DNA of 64,000 nucleotides from Sphaerisporangium rufum (GCF_016863395.1 NZ_BOOU01000012.1:62001-126000); one strand, 5' to 3'. Counted from the stretch's first letter, positions 33,983 to 43,336 are shown. Notes: generated by a model not told the origin, from the sequence alone. Translations and numbers: made by a program.

Positions 33983-34987
33983 ATGACCGATCACGACACC
34001 CGGCGGACCGCCGGCCCGGTCCGGACGGAGAAGGCGGCGCCGGAGAGCCCGTTCGCGCTGTCCGGCCGGTCGTGGTGGTCGGTGCTGAAGCGGACCTTCA
34101 AGGAGTTCCAGGAGGACAACGTCACCGACTGGGCGGCCGCGCTCACCTACTACTCGGTGCTGTCGATGTTCCCGGCCATCCTGGCCGCGGTGTCGGTGCT
34201 CGGGCTGTTCGGCCAGGGCACCACCCAGCCGCTCATCGACAACCTCAGCGCGATCGCCCCCGGCCCGGCCCGGGAGATCCTCGGCAGCGTGCTCGGGGCC
34301 CTGCAGGGCAGCCGCGGCGCCGCGAGCGTCACCACGATCATCGGGATCGTCGTCGCGCTGTGGTCGGCGTCCGGTTACGTGGCCGCCTTCATGCGCGCCG
34401 CCAACGTCATGTACGAGATGCCGGAGGGCCGGCCGATCTGGAAGACGCTGCCGCTGCGGCTGGGCATCACCGCCGTGCTGGTCGTGCTGATGGCGGTCGG
34501 CGCGGTGGCGGTGGTGTTCACCGGCGGGCTGGCCGAGCAGGCCGGCCGGTTGCTGGGTCTCGGCGACACCGCGCTGACCGTCTGGTCCATCGCCAAATGG
34601 CCGGCGCTGGTGATCGTGGTCGCCATGGTGCTGGCCCTGCTCTATTGGGCGGCGCCGAACGTCGAGCAGCCCGGGCTGCGCTGGGTCACCCCGGGCAGCC
34701 TGCTCGCCGTGGTGCTGTGGATCGCCGCCTCCCTCGCCTTCGGCTTCTACGTCGCCAACTTCGCCTCCTACAGCAAGACCTACGCGGCGCTGGCCGGGGT
34801 CATCGTCTTCCTGGTCTGGCTGTGGATCACCAACATCGCGGTGCTGCTCGGCGTGGAGTTCGACGCCGAGCTGGCCCGCGGCCGGGCCATCGCCACCGGT
34901 CACCCCGAGGACGTCGAGCCGTACATCGAGCCGCGGGACACCCGCAAGATGGACGAGGACCAGGTGCGCGAGATCAACGGCGACTGA
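33983..34987 (+). CDS. YihY/BrkB family inner-membrane protein
   Basis: 334 residues from the ATG at 33983; a GTG nine bases earlier is closer to the GAGGGG site. About six membrane helices are visible, with the family signatures DWAAALTYYSVLSMFPAIL near the N-terminus, GIVVALWSASGYVAAFMRAANVMYE in the middle, and YSKTYAALAGVIVFLVWLWITNIAVLLGVEFDAEL near the end. Members were once called RNase BN, wrongly. They are integral membrane proteins of unclear role, proposed in transport or envelope integrity. The hydrophilic C-terminus (RDTRKMDEDQVREINGD) is cytoplasmic. It is single, with no evident operon partner. Confidence 0.92.
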   Translation: MTDHDTRRTAGPVRTEKAAPESPFALSGRSWWSVLKRTFKEFQEDNVTDWAAALTYYSVLSMFPAILAAVSVLGLFGQGTTQPLIDNLSAIAPGPAREILGSVLGALQGSRGAASVTTIIGIVVALWSASGYVAAFMRAANVMYEMPEGRPIWKTLPLRLGITAVLVVLMAVGAVAVVFTGGLAEQAGRLLGLGDTALTVWSIAKWPALVIVVAMVLALLYWAAPNVEQPGLRWVTPGSLLAVVLWIAASLAFGFYVANFASYSKTYAALAGVIVFLVWLWITNIAVLLGVEFDAELARGRAIATGHPEDVEPYIEPRDTRKMDEDQVREINGD

Positions 34988-35153
34988 TCGGCGGCCGGGT
35001 GGGCAGAGTGCCCGGTCCGGCTGGGGTCACCCCTAGCCGCATCGGACATGATGCCTATCCTGCGGCGGCCCGGTTGCGCAGGTGGTGCGCCGCTGGGCAG
35101 CATGGCCCGGCAAAGTGCCCAACGGGCGGCCGGCCCAGCTGAAAGGCGATCAC

Positions 35154-37499
35154 ATGTACCGCACCGCGGAACCGGAGACCCGCGCCGGCCAGGTCGCCGG
35201 CCGCGGCGGCCTCGGCGTCCTGCGCGAGATCGAGCGGCGGGTCCTGTGGCTGTCCACCGCCATGATCCACCACGCCAACCGGGTGCGGCCCAACCCCGAC
35301 GGCCTCAAGGTCGGCGGGCACCAGGCGTCCAGCGCGTCCATGGTGTCGATCATGACGTCGCTGTGGTTCGACCGGCTCACCGCCGGGGACCGGGTCTCGG
35401 TGAAGCCGCACGCCTCCCCGGTGCTGCACGCGATCAACCACCTGCTGGGCACCCTGCCCGCCTCCTACCTGACCACGCTGCGCGAGTTCGGCGGCCTGCA
35501 GAGCTATCCCAGCCGCACCAAGGACCCCGATCCCGCCGACTACTCGACCGGGTCGGTCGGCATCGGCGCCACCGCCCCCATCTGGGGCGCGCTGGCGCGC
35601 CGCTACGTCGAGGCCCACTTCGGCGGGGCCGGCACCGGCCGCCAGTACTCGCTGCTCGGCGACGCCGAACTCGACGAGGGCGCCTGCTGGGAGGCCCTGC
35701 TGGATCCGCAGGTCGCCGAACTCGGCGAGATCGTGTGGATCGTCGACTTCAACCGCCAGTCCCTGGACCGGGTGGTCCCCGGGGTCGGCGGCACCCGGCT
35801 GCACGGGATGTTCGCCGCCGCCGGCTGGCAGGTGATCAACGTCAAGTACGGCGCGTTGCTGGACGAGCTGTTCGCCCGGCCCGGCGGCGCGGCGCTGCGC
35901 GCCCGGATCGACGCCATGTCCAACCCCGAGTACCAGCGGCTGCTGCGCTGCGGTCCCGCCGACCTGCGCGCCCGGCTGCGCGACGGGGCGGCCGGCCCGC
36001 GCGACGCCGCCGAGATCGCCCGGCTGCTCGCCGGCGTGGACGACCCGACCCTGCACGCCGCGGTGCGCAACCTCGGCGGGCACGACCTGGCCGCGCTGTG
36101 CCGGGCCTACGACGACATCGACGACGGCCGGCCGACCGTCATCTTCGCCTACACCGTCAAGGGCCACGGGCTGGCCACCGAGGGACACCCGCAGAACCAC
36201 TCCTCCCTGCTCAGCGCCGAGCAGCTCGCCGAGCTGGCCGCCCGGGTCGGCGCCGACCCCGCCGACCCGTGGGCGCCGCTGCCGGACGGCCCGGCCGCCG
36301 CGCTGTGCCGCGACACCGCCCGCCGGCTGCACCGCACCCCGCCGGCCGCGCAGCCGGTCCCCGAGGTGCCGGCCGACTTCGGGCGGGAGCCGCGCGGCGT
36401 GGCCACCACCCAGGCCGCGCTCGGCCGCACGCTGTTCGACCTCACCCGCCAGGCTCCGGGCGTGGGCGCCCGGGTGGTCACCGTCAGCCCGGACGTCAGC
36501 TCCAGCACCAACCTGGGCGGCTGGCTGAACAAGGTCGGCGTGTTCGCCGGCGCCGAGCGGCCCGACTGGTTCGACGACGACGCCGAGACCATCCTGCACT
36601 GGCGCGAACGGCCCACCGGGCAGCACATCGAGCTCGGCATCGCCGAGACCAACCTGGTCGGGCTGCTCGGCGAGCTCGGCGCCACCTGGTCGCGATGGGG
36701 ACAGCCGTTGCTGCCGATCGGCGTGCTGTACGACCCGTTCGTGGAGCGGGCGCTGGAGCCGTGGTCGTTCGGGATCTACGCGGGCGGCCAGTCCATCCTG
36801 GTCGGCACCCCCTCGGGCGTCACCCTCGGCCCGGAGGGCGGGGCGCACCAGTCGATCAAGACGCCGTCCATCGGCATCGAGCAGCCCGGCTGCACCGCCT
36901 ACGAGCCCGCCTTCGCCATCGACCTGGAGTGGTGCCTGCTGGCCGCGCTCGGCCGGCTCGGCCGGCCCGGCGGCCGCTCGGCGTACCTGCGGCTGTCCAC
37001 CCGCCCGGTCGACCAGACCCTGGCCGCGCTGCCCGCCGACCCGGCCGGGCGCGAGCTGCGCCGCCGGCAGGCCGTGGCCGGCGCCTACCCGCTGCGCCGC
37101 GACGAGCGCCCGGCCGTCACGATCGCCGCGATGGGCGCCGTGGTGACCGAGGCGCTGGCCGCCGCCCGGCGGCTCGGCGAGCTCGGCATCGGCGCGGACG
37201 TCGTCTGCCTGACCAGCCCCGGGCTGGTGTTCGAGGCGCTGCGCGCCTGCGGCGGCCACGGTGAGGCGCCCACCTGGGTGCTGGACCAGGCCTTCCCGGC
37301 CGGCCGCGCCCGGCCGATGGTCACCGTGCTGGACGGCCACCCGCACACCCTGGCGTTCCTGGCCGGCGTCCACCAGGTGCCGGCCACCCACCTGGGCGTC
37401 ACCGAGTTCGGCCAGTCCGGCGCCATCGCCGACCTGTACCGGCACCACGGCATCGACGCCGAGGCCATCGTCGCCGCCGCCCTCGACCTGGCCGACTGA
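35154..37499 (+). CDS. Orphan AceE-like/transketolase-like thiamine-diphosphate enzyme
   Basis: 781 residues from the ATG at 35154 with AAAGG upstream. It has the homodimeric E1 layout: N-terminal thiamine-diphosphate domain with GDAELDEGACWEALLD...IVDFNRQSLD (the GDx...N magnesium motif), a central pyrimidine domain (GQHIELGIAETNLVGLLGELG, with the conserved Glu) and a C-terminal transketolase domain (VTIAAMGAVVTEALAAARRLGELGIGADVVCLTSP). It resembles pyruvate dehydrogenase E1 (AceE, about 900 residues) but is shorter, and it lacks the usual neighbouring E2 or E3. It may supply E1 activity to a distant complex or act on another 2-keto acid. The substrate is inferred only from homology. Confidence 0.85.
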   Translation: MYRTAEPETRAGQVAGRGGLGVLREIERRVLWLSTAMIHHANRVRPNPDGLKVGGHQASSASMVSIMTSLWFDRLTAGDRVSVKPHASPVLHAINHLLGTLPASYLTTLREFGGLQSYPSRTKDPDPADYSTGSVGIGATAPIWGALARRYVEAHFGGAGTGRQYSLLGDAELDEGACWEALLDPQVAELGEIVWIVDFNRQSLDRVVPGVGGTRLHGMFAAAGWQVINVKYGALLDELFARPGGAALRARIDAMSNPEYQRLLRCGPADLRARLRDGAAGPRDAAEIARLLAGVDDPTLHAAVRNLGGHDLAALCRAYDDIDDGRPTVIFAYTVKGHGLATEGHPQNHSSLLSAEQLAELAARVGADPADPWAPLPDGPAAALCRDTARRLHRTPPAAQPVPEVPADFGREPRGVATTQAALGRTLFDLTRQAPGVGARVVTVSPDVSSSTNLGGWLNKVGVFAGAERPDWFDDDAETILHWRERPTGQHIELGIAETNLVGLLGELGATWSRWGQPLLPIGVLYDPFVERALEPWSFGIYAGGQSILVGTPSGVTLGPEGGAHQSIKTPSIGIEQPGCTAYEPAFAIDLEWCLLAALGRLGRPGGRSAYLRLSTRPVDQTLAALPADPAGRELRRRQAVAGAYPLRRDERPAVTIAAMGAVVTEALAAARRLGELGIGADVVCLTSPGLVFEALRACGGHGEAPTWVLDQAFPAGRARPMVTVLDGHPHTLAFLAGVHQVPATHLGVTEFGQSGAIADLYRHHGIDAEAIVAAALDLAD

Positions 37500-37532
37500 T
37501 CGGCCCGGCCCGGCGCGCGGTAGCGTTCGGGT

Positions 37533-37958
37533 ATGACGGCGATCTCGGGGCGCCAGTGGCGGGTCCGGCGCGAGCTGACCATGGTCAAGTGGGCCGCGAC
37601 GGCCGCGCTCGCCGTGCTCGCCGTCGCGGTGGCGATCGGCGGCGACGTGCGCGGCACCATCCTGTGCGCGGGGGGCACGCTGATGCTGGGCGGATTCGTG
37701 CTGCGCGACGTGCTGGCGCCGGTGCGGCTGGCCGCCGACGAGCACGGCGTCACCGTGGTCACCGGGCTGGCCCGCCGCCGGCGGTTGCCGTGGCCGGAGA
37801 TCGCCGCCATCCGGGTGGAGGAGAACGCCCGCTACGGCCTGCGCTGGGACGTGCTGGAGATCGAGACCACCGAGAGCCTGCACCTGTTCTCCGCGCACGA
37901 GCTCGGCACCCCCTGCCGGGACGCCGCCCGGGAACTGGACCGGCTGCGTCCCGGCTGA
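37533..37958 (+). CDS. PH-domain (bPH2-like) small membrane protein
   Basis: 141 residues. After a basic N-terminus there are two membrane helices (WAATAALAVLAVAVAIGG and TILCAGGTLMLGGFVLRDVL). A small beta-rich domain follows (VRLAADEHGVTVVTGLARRRRLPWPEIAAIRVEENARYGLRWDVLEIET). This is the bacterial PH-like fold of the YdbT/low-molecular-weight antigen type. A TAGCGT box seven bases before the ATG and no ribosome binding site suggest a leaderless transcript. The function is unknown. It ends in front of a 13-bp hairpin terminator. Confidence 0.82.
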   Translation: MTAISGRQWRVRRELTMVKWAATAALAVLAVAVAIGGDVRGTILCAGGTLMLGGFVLRDVLAPVRLAADEHGVTVVTGLARRRRLPWPEIAAIRVEENARYGLRWDVLEIETTESLHLFSAHELGTPCRDAARELDRLRPG

Positions 37959-38090
37959 CCGGCCGTCAGGCGCGGATCCCGGGCGCGGCGGCCACCGCAC
38001 GGCCACCCGGCGCGGACCCCGGATGACCGCCGGCTCGGTGTGCGGCTCGGACCCGCACCCGCTGGACGGTTCGTGCCCGGCGTGCCGGCC

Positions 38091-38121
38091 GGCCCGCCAC
38101 CCCAACCCGGGGTGGCGGGCC
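38091..38121. terminator. Bidirectional terminator between PH-domain gene and GH130
   Basis: GGCCCGCCACCCC at 38091-38103, loop AACCC, perfect complement at 38109-38121. It separates two convergent transcription units, and the rest of the gap (37959-38131) shows no gene. Confidence 0.75.
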
Positions 38122-38131
38122 GCGCGGACGG

Positions 38132-39187
38132 TCAGCCGGTCCGGTCCAGCCGGGCCACGCCGATCTTGCTGTCGGCCATGCCGTAGAACACGTACCGCAC
38201 CCCGTCGACCTCCTCGATGGCGGTGGGGAACACCACGTTCGGCACGATGCCCGACCGCTCGTCGTCGGTCTCCGGCGCCAGCAGCGGCTCCGGCGAGCGG
38301 TCCAGCACCCGGGCCGGGTCGGCCGCGTCGAGGATCATCGCACCCGCCGCGTAGTGCACCTTGCTCTGCTGGGCGAACGCGTCGTCGATCTCGCCGGACA
38401 CGCCGTGGTGGATGAGCAGCCAGCCCTCCTCGACCCGGATCGGCGCCGGACCGGCGCCGATCTTCAGCTCCTCCCACGGCTCCTGGGCCAGCGCGACCAG
38501 CCGGTGCGCGCCCGGCCGGGTCAGCGCGGACAGGTCCCGCTCCGCCTCGGCCACCGGGACGTAGGAGATCCAGATGCCCGGGCGCTCGTCGGTCACCCCG
38601 GCGGGCAGCTGCACCCCCTCGCCGGGCCGCAGCCAGCCGAGGTCCCACATCGGGCGGTGCAGCATGGCGTAGCACGGCTCGCCGTCCGGGCCGGGCACCG
38701 GTTCGGGAAAGTGCACCACGTCCTTGTTGGGGAACAGGTTGAGATCGGTGTCCAGGTCCGGCTGGTAGCCGAACTGCAACGGCCCGAGGCGCCGCCACTC
38801 GCGCAGGTCCTCAGACACCGCGAGCGCGGGCTTGGGACCGAGCGGCCCGAAGGCGACGTAGGACATCACGTGGTGGCCGAGCGAGGGGATCCAGGTGACC
38901 CGCGGGTCCTCCACCCCGGCGTTGGCCCGGCCGCGTTCCCAGCCGGCGTCCGGGGCGAGCACCACGCCGCGGCGGCGCACCCCGGTGGGCACGCCGTTCT
39001 CCAGGATCACCTCGGCCAGCCCCACCCGGGAGACGTTGCCCGCGGCGACCAGGCGCGGCAGCAGGTGCAGCGTCCCGTCCGGGGTGCGGCCGGACGCCGG
39101 GTTCAGCACGCCTTCGGCCTCCAGCGGGTCGTCCGGCAGCGGGGTCATCACGACGCCGACCCGGGTCAGCGTGTAGGGGATGGTCAA
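38132..39187 (-). CDS. GH130 glycoside phosphorylase (beta-mannoside-type)
   Basis: 351 residues; TTG start inside a TTGA overlap with the upstream permease stop. It is a five-bladed beta-propeller with family GH130 motifs: GVLNPASGRTPDGTLHLLPRLV, NAGVEDPRVTWI (Asp of EDPR in the active site), YVAFGPLGPKPALAVSEDLREW, NKDVVHFPEPV, RPGIWISYV and LLIHHGVSGE. GH130 enzymes phosphorolyse beta-1,4- or beta-1,2-mannosides, releasing mannose 1-phosphate. Subfamily cannot be fixed by eye. It is the last gene of the LacI-controlled ABC operon, so it should act in the cytoplasm on the imported oligosaccharide. The transport ATPase is absent and must be shared (MsiK-like). Confidence 0.9.
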   Translation of the reverse strand: MTIPYTLTRVGVVMTPLPDDPLEAEGVLNPASGRTPDGTLHLLPRLVAAGNVSRVGLAEVILENGVPTGVRRRGVVLAPDAGWERGRANAGVEDPRVTWIPSLGHHVMSYVAFGPLGPKPALAVSEDLREWRRLGPLQFGYQPDLDTDLNLFPNKDVVHFPEPVPGPDGEPCYAMLHRPMWDLGWLRPGEGVQLPAGVTDERPGIWISYVPVAEAERDLSALTRPGAHRLVALAQEPWEELKIGAGPAPIRVEEGWLLIHHGVSGEIDDAFAQQSKVHYAAGAMILDAADPARVLDRSPEPLLAPETDDERSGIVPNVVFPTAIEEVDGVRYVFYGMADSKIGVARLDRTG

Positions 39188-39999
39188 CCTTTGACTCCAG
39201 TTCCGATATCGGTGGACACGAAGTGCCGCTGGAAGGCGATGAACAGCCCGATCACCGGCGCGGCCAGCACGCACGCCCCGGCCAGCAGCGCGCCGTAGGG
39301 GTTGGCGGCCCGCCCGGCCACGTTGCTGATGTAGTTGGCCAGCGACACCGCCAGCGGCTGCATGTCCGCCTGCTTGGTGATCAGGAACGGCCACAGGAAC
39401 TCGTTCCACGGGCCGATGAAGGTGAGCAGCACCACGGTCAGCAGCGCCGGCCGCACCAGCGGCAGCGCGACCGACCACATCACCCGCAGCTCTCCGGCGC
39501 CGTCCACGTGCGCGGCGTCGAACAGCTCGTTGGGCAGTTGCAGGAAGAACTGCCGGAACACGAACACCGCGGTGGTGTTGATGGCGAACGGCAGGATCAC
39601 CCCGAGATGGCTGTCGGCCAGCCCGTAGCCGCGGACGATCAGCACGTACAGCGGGATGAGCAGCAGTTGGAACGGCACCACCTGCACCAGCAGCACGATC
39701 CCGAAGACGGCGCCGCGCCCGCGGAACCGCAGCCGGGCCAGCGCGTAGCCGGCCAGCACGCCGAACACCACCGTGCAGGCGATCACCCCGCCGGTGAAGA
39801 TGCCGGAGTTCAGCAGCGAGGTGCCGAGGTTCACCTTCTCGTTGATCTCGGCGTAGTTGCCCAGTGTCAGGTTGCCCGGGTCGGGCAGCACGCTGGTCAC
39901 CGTGGTGTCCGGCTCGGCCTGCAGCGAGCCGATGAACATGTAGTAGAACGGGAACACGAACAGCAGGGCGCCGAGCCCGAGAACGATCATGCGGCGCAT
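39184..39999 (-). CDS. ABC sugar permease, MalG type
   Basis: 271 residues, six membrane helices. The cytoplasmic EAA loop that docks the ATPase reads ELFDAAHVDGAGELRVMWSVALPLVRPAL, with the conserved G at the expected spacing. The N-terminus RRMIVLGLGALLFVFPFYYMFIGSL is typical of MalG/CUT1 components. Its stop overlaps the TTG start of GH130 by four bases. It pairs with the MalF-type permease immediately upstream to form the channel for the GH130 substrate. Confidence 0.93.
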   Translation of the reverse strand: MRRMIVLGLGALLFVFPFYYMFIGSLQAEPDTTVTSVLPDPGNLTLGNYAEINEKVNLGTSLLNSGIFTGGVIACTVVFGVLAGYALARLRFRGRGAVFGIVLLVQVVPFQLLLIPLYVLIVRGYGLADSHLGVILPFAINTTAVFVFRQFFLQLPNELFDAAHVDGAGELRVMWSVALPLVRPALLTVVLLTFIGPWNEFLWPFLITKQADMQPLAVSLANYISNVAGRAANPYGALLAGACVLAAPVIGLFIAFQRHFVSTDIGTGVKG

Positions 40000-40000
40000 A

Positions 40001-40900
40001 TCAGCGAGCCTCCAGCAGCCGGCGGTTGAGCAGCGACAGCGCGACCACCCCGATGACCAGCAGCACGCCGATGGCCGCGGCGACGTCGGGCAGGCCCTGC
40101 TCGACGCCGCGCTGGTACATCAGCAGCACCGGCGAGGCGGACGCGCCGTTCGGGCCGCCGCCGTTGGTGAGCAGGTAGGGCTCGGTGAAGAGGTTCGCCC
40201 CGGTGATGGTCGCCAGCACCACCACCAGCACGGTGGCCGGCCGCAGCGCCGGCACGGTCACCGACCAGAACGACCGGGCGCGGCCCGCGCCGTCCACCGA
40301 GGCGGCCTCGTACAGCTCGCGCGGCACGTTCTGCAGCGCGGCCAGGTAGAGCAGGATGAAGAACCCGCTCTGCTTCCAGGCGACGAACACCGCGATCACC
40401 GGCATGGCCAGCGCCTCGTTCACCAGCCACGACGGATCGGGCGCCAGCGGCCCGAGCACCTGGTTGACCAGGCCCTCGCGGGAGAACAGGAACAGCCAGA
40501 CCCCGACCACCGCGACGCTCGCCGTCACGTACGGCACGTAGAAGGCGACCCGCAGGAAGGTGCGGCCGCGGATGGCGCCGTTCAGCGCCACCGCCAGCAC
40601 CAGCGCGATCGCCACGGTCAGCGGCACGTTGATGACCAGGAAGATGGCGACGTTGAGGAACGCGCGGCGCACGGCCGGGTCGCCGAGCACCGCCGCGTAG
40701 TTCTCCAGCCCCACGAACGGCCGCTCGACCGTCGCGCCGGGCGCGGCGAAGAAGTAGTCGTGGAAGCTCATCCACACCGCGAAGCCGAGCGGGTAGGCGA
40801 AGACGACCGCGACGAACACCACGTACGGCGCGGTGAGCAGCAACCCGACCGGATGCCGCCCGAGCAGGGACGGCATCCGGGCGGCGCGGAGGCCCGTCAT
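40001..40900 (-). CDS. ABC sugar permease, MalF type
   Basis: 299 residues, six membrane helices with the EAA loop ELYEAASVDGAGRARSFWSVTVPALRPATV. The N-terminus LLLTAPYVVFVAVVFAYPLGFAVWMSFHDY is typical of CUT1 MalF components. The ATG overlaps the stop of the lipoprotein gene by one base (TGATG). It ends one base before the MalG-type start. It works with that protein and the lipoprotein in import of an oligosaccharide. Confidence 0.93.
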   Translation of the reverse strand: MTGLRAARMPSLLGRHPVGLLLTAPYVVFVAVVFAYPLGFAVWMSFHDYFFAAPGATVERPFVGLENYAAVLGDPAVRRAFLNVAIFLVINVPLTVAIALVLAVALNGAIRGRTFLRVAFYVPYVTASVAVVGVWLFLFSREGLVNQVLGPLAPDPSWLVNEALAMPVIAVFVAWKQSGFFILLYLAALQNVPRELYEAASVDGAGRARSFWSVTVPALRPATVLVVVLATITGANLFTEPYLLTNGGGPNGASASPVLLMYQRGVEQGLPDVAAAIGVLLVIGVVALSLLNRRLLEAR

Positions 40901-42189
40901 CAGGACTGGCCGGCCAGGGTGTCGATCTTCTCCCGGGCCGCCTTGAACGCGTCGGCGACCGGCGTCTTACCGAAGATCACGCTGCTGGAGTAGGCGTCGC
41001 GGAACGTCTGCCAGATGGTGATCGAGTTGGGCACGTTCGGCACCTCGACGGTGCGCGCGGCCTGGGCGGCGAACGTCTTGTACTCGGGCTTGCCGGTGAA
41101 GTAGTCGGCGTAGGTGGTGGGCAGGTCCTTGCGCAGCGGCATCTGGCCGGTGGCCTTCAGCAGCGCGCCGTCCTGCTCCTGCCCGGTGGCGAACTTCAGC
41201 ACGTCCCAGGCGGTCGCCCGGTTCTGGCAGGCGGAGTACATGGCGACGTTCTTGGCGTCGCTGAACGTGGTGATCTCCTCGGCGGACCGCCCGGTGGAGG
41301 TGGGCACCGGCGCCACGCCCCAGTCCACCTTCTCGCCGTAGACCGAGACCGCCCACGGGCCGACGATGGCCATCGCGGCCTTGCCGTCGGCGAAGGAGTC
41401 GCCGTTGTACTTCTCCTTCGGCGCCAGGCCCTCGTCGTACAGGGTCTTCCAGAACGTGGCGACCCGCTGGCCCTCGGGGGAGTCGAACTGCGCCTTGCCG
41501 TCCGCGACCAGCTGCTTCCCGCCGCTCTCCGCGGCGAACAGCGGGTAGAAGTCGAACCAGGACTGGAAGAACTCGCTGGTGGGCGCCGGGTAGATCGCCG
41601 CGTCCGCCGCCTTGCTCGACACGATCTTGCGGGCGGTGGCCAGGAACTCGTCGTAGGTGGCGAGCGGCGGCTTCTCCGGGTCGACGCCGGCCTTCTTCAG
41701 CAGCTTCTTGTTGTAGAAGATCATCACTGGGTTGGACTTCCACGGCAGCTGGTAGTACTTGCCGTCCGGCGACTTGTACTGCGCGGCCGTCTCCCCGGTG
41801 CGCGCCTCGACGTAGGAGGCGCCGTCGGGGAAGTCGTTCAGCGGGACCAGGCCGCCCTGCTTCTGGAACTGCGGGACCGCCGCCGGGGCGGTGTTGAAGA
41901 TCAGGCAGGGTGCGTTACCGGCGGTGATCGCCGCGCCGATGACCTCCTCGGAGGTCTTGCCGGCCGGGATCTCCTGCACGCTGATCTTCTGGTCGGCGTG
42001 CGCGGTGTTCCAGGCGTCGGCCATGGCCTTGCCCCAGGTGACCTCTTCGGGGTTGTTGGACAGCCAGACGTTGATCGGCCCCCGCTTGGCGGCGGCCTGG
42101 CCGGCGTCACCGCCACCACCGCCGCCGCCTTCGCCGCAGGCCACGGTGGTACAGAGGATCAGGGTGACGAAGGCGGCGGCACGTTTCAT
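40900..42189 (-). CDS. ABC sugar-binding lipoprotein
   Basis: 429 residues. The signal sequence ends in a lipobox (LCTTVAC) with the lipidated Cys at about 18, then a Gly-rich spacer. The mature protein is a CUT1-type type I solute-binding fold: INVWLSNNPEEVTWGKAMADAWN, PCLIFNTAPAAVPQFQKQGGLVPL, YYQLPWKSNPVMIFYNKKLLKKAG, GKAAMAIVGPWAV. It captures an oligosaccharide outside the membrane and hands it to the two permeases downstream. The intergenic 42190-42275 behind lacI contains no obvious promoter or operator, so the gene is probably read through from lacI. Confidence 0.93.
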   Translation of the reverse strand: MKRAAAFVTLILCTTVACGEGGGGGGGDAGQAAAKRGPINVWLSNNPEEVTWGKAMADAWNTAHADQKISVQEIPAGKTSEEVIGAAITAGNAPCLIFNTAPAAVPQFQKQGGLVPLNDFPDGASYVEARTGETAAQYKSPDGKYYQLPWKSNPVMIFYNKKLLKKAGVDPEKPPLATYDEFLATARKIVSSKAADAAIYPAPTSEFFQSWFDFYPLFAAESGGKQLVADGKAQFDSPEGQRVATFWKTLYDEGLAPKEKYNGDSFADGKAAMAIVGPWAVSVYGEKVDWGVAPVPTSTGRSAEEITTFSDAKNVAMYSACQNRATAWDVLKFATGQEQDGALLKATGQMPLRKDLPTTYADYFTGKPEYKTFAAQAARTVEVPNVPNSITIWQTFRDAYSSSVIFGKTPVADAFKAAREKIDTLAGQS

Positions 42190-42275
42190 GGGCGTTCCTC
42201 AAGGGTTGTGCGATGGGTGGTGCTCTGGTCTGCCGGGGGCGTGCGGGGTGGGAGAGGGGACGCGGGGGCCGGAGG

Positions 42276-43292
42276 TCAGCGCGCCGGGGCGGTGGAGCCG
42301 CGCACGACCAGCCGGGCCGGGGGTAACGCGGCGTCGGGGACGGCGGCGCCGTCGACCAGGTCGAGCAGCGCGGTCGCCGCGCGCACCCCCCAGCCGAAGA
42401 CGTCCATGGTCACGGTGGTGAGCGGCGGGTGCACGTGCTCGGCCAGCTCGCAGTCGTCGAACCCGGTGACCGACAGCTCGTCCGGCACCGACAGGCCCAT
42501 GGCGCGGGCGGCGGTCAGCCCGGCGATCGCCATCAGGTCGTTGGCGTACACGATGGCGGTGGGCCGCGGGCGGGCGGCCAGCAGCTCGCGGGTGGCCGCG
42601 GCGCCGCCGGCCGCGGAGAAGTCGGCCTCGGCCAGCGGGCCCGGCGGCAGCCCGGCGGCGGCGAGCGCGGCCCGCCAGGCGGCCGCGCGGCCCGCGCCGT
42701 GCAGGAAGTGGGCCGGTCCGGCGACGTGCGCGATGCGGGTGTGCCCGAGCCCGGCCAGGTGCCGGACGGCGGCCTCGACGCCGGCGTGGTCGTCCAGCCC
42801 GACGGCCGGGAACGGCGAGGGCACGTCCGGCCGGTTCAGCGTGACCGCGGGCAGGCCCAGCTCGGCGAGCAGTTCGATGCGCGGGTCGGCGTGCCGCAGG
42901 TCGGTGAGGAAGACCCCGTCTACCCGGCCGTCCCGGGCGAGGTTGCGGTAGCCCTCGGTCTCGGCGGCCGCCGAGAGCACGACCTGCAGGACCAGGATGT
43001 GGCCGCGCTCGGCCAGCACCGACTCGACGCCCGCGATGAAGGTGGGGAAGAACGGGTCGGCGCCCAGCAACTGCGGGGGGCGGGCGATGACCAGGCCGAG
43101 CGCGAAGGCGCGGGACGCGGCCAGCGACCGGGCCCGCCGGCTCGGCGTCCAGTCCAGCTCGGCGGCCGCGGCCAGCACACGCTCGCGGGTGTCCGCCCCG
43201 ACCCCCGGCCGGCCGTTCAGCGCGAACGAGACGGTGCCTCTGCTCACCCCGGCCAGCCGCGCCACGTCGGCGATCGTCGGTCTCTTGCCCAC
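42276..43292 (-). CDS. LacI-family repressor of the GH130/ABC operon
   Basis: 338 residues from the GTG at 43290-43292, with AAGGAG seven bases upstream. The DNA-binding helix-turn-helix is RPTIADVARLAGVSRGTVSFALNGRPGV, with the hinge helix TRERVLAAAAELDWTPSRRARSLA. The remainder is the periplasmic-binding-like sensor domain (LGLVIARPP..., DGVFLTDLR, IVYANDLMAIAGLTAARAMGLSVPDELSVTGFDD). It is first in the operon with the lipoprotein, permeases and GH130 on the same strand, so it should autoregulate all of them. The AAACCGGTTT operators sit on its own promoter. Confidence 0.94.
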   Translation of the reverse strand: MGKRPTIADVARLAGVSRGTVSFALNGRPGVGADTRERVLAAAAELDWTPSRRARSLAASRAFALGLVIARPPQLLGADPFFPTFIAGVESVLAERGHILVLQVVLSAAAETEGYRNLARDGRVDGVFLTDLRHADPRIELLAELGLPAVTLNRPDVPSPFPAVGLDDHAGVEAAVRHLAGLGHTRIAHVAGPAHFLHGAGRAAAWRAALAAAGLPPGPLAEADFSAAGGAAATRELLAARPRPTAIVYANDLMAIAGLTAARAMGLSVPDELSVTGFDDCELAEHVHPPLTTVTMDVFGWGVRAATALLDLVDGAAVPDAALPPARLVVRGSTAPAR

Positions 43293-43307
43293 CCGTCCGC
43301 TCCTTTG

Positions 43308-43336
43308 CTAAACCGGTTTGATTAAAACCGGTTTAG
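43308..43336. promoter_or_regulatory. Double LacI operator for the GH130/ABC operon
   Basis: Two copies of AAACCGGTTT (43310-43319 and 43325-43334), 15 bp apart centre to centre. Together they form a larger perfect inverted repeat: 12-bp arms (CTAAACCGGTTT and its complement) around GATTA. A CCGG core with A/T arms is typical of LacI-family operators, and the sites flank the -10 box. Confidence 0.85.

Noticed and set aside
38023-38415. 130-codon plus frame starting MTAGSVCGSDPHPLDGSC
   Set aside because: It runs through the terminator hairpin and then antisense to the GH130 3' end. No domain and no ribosome binding site.
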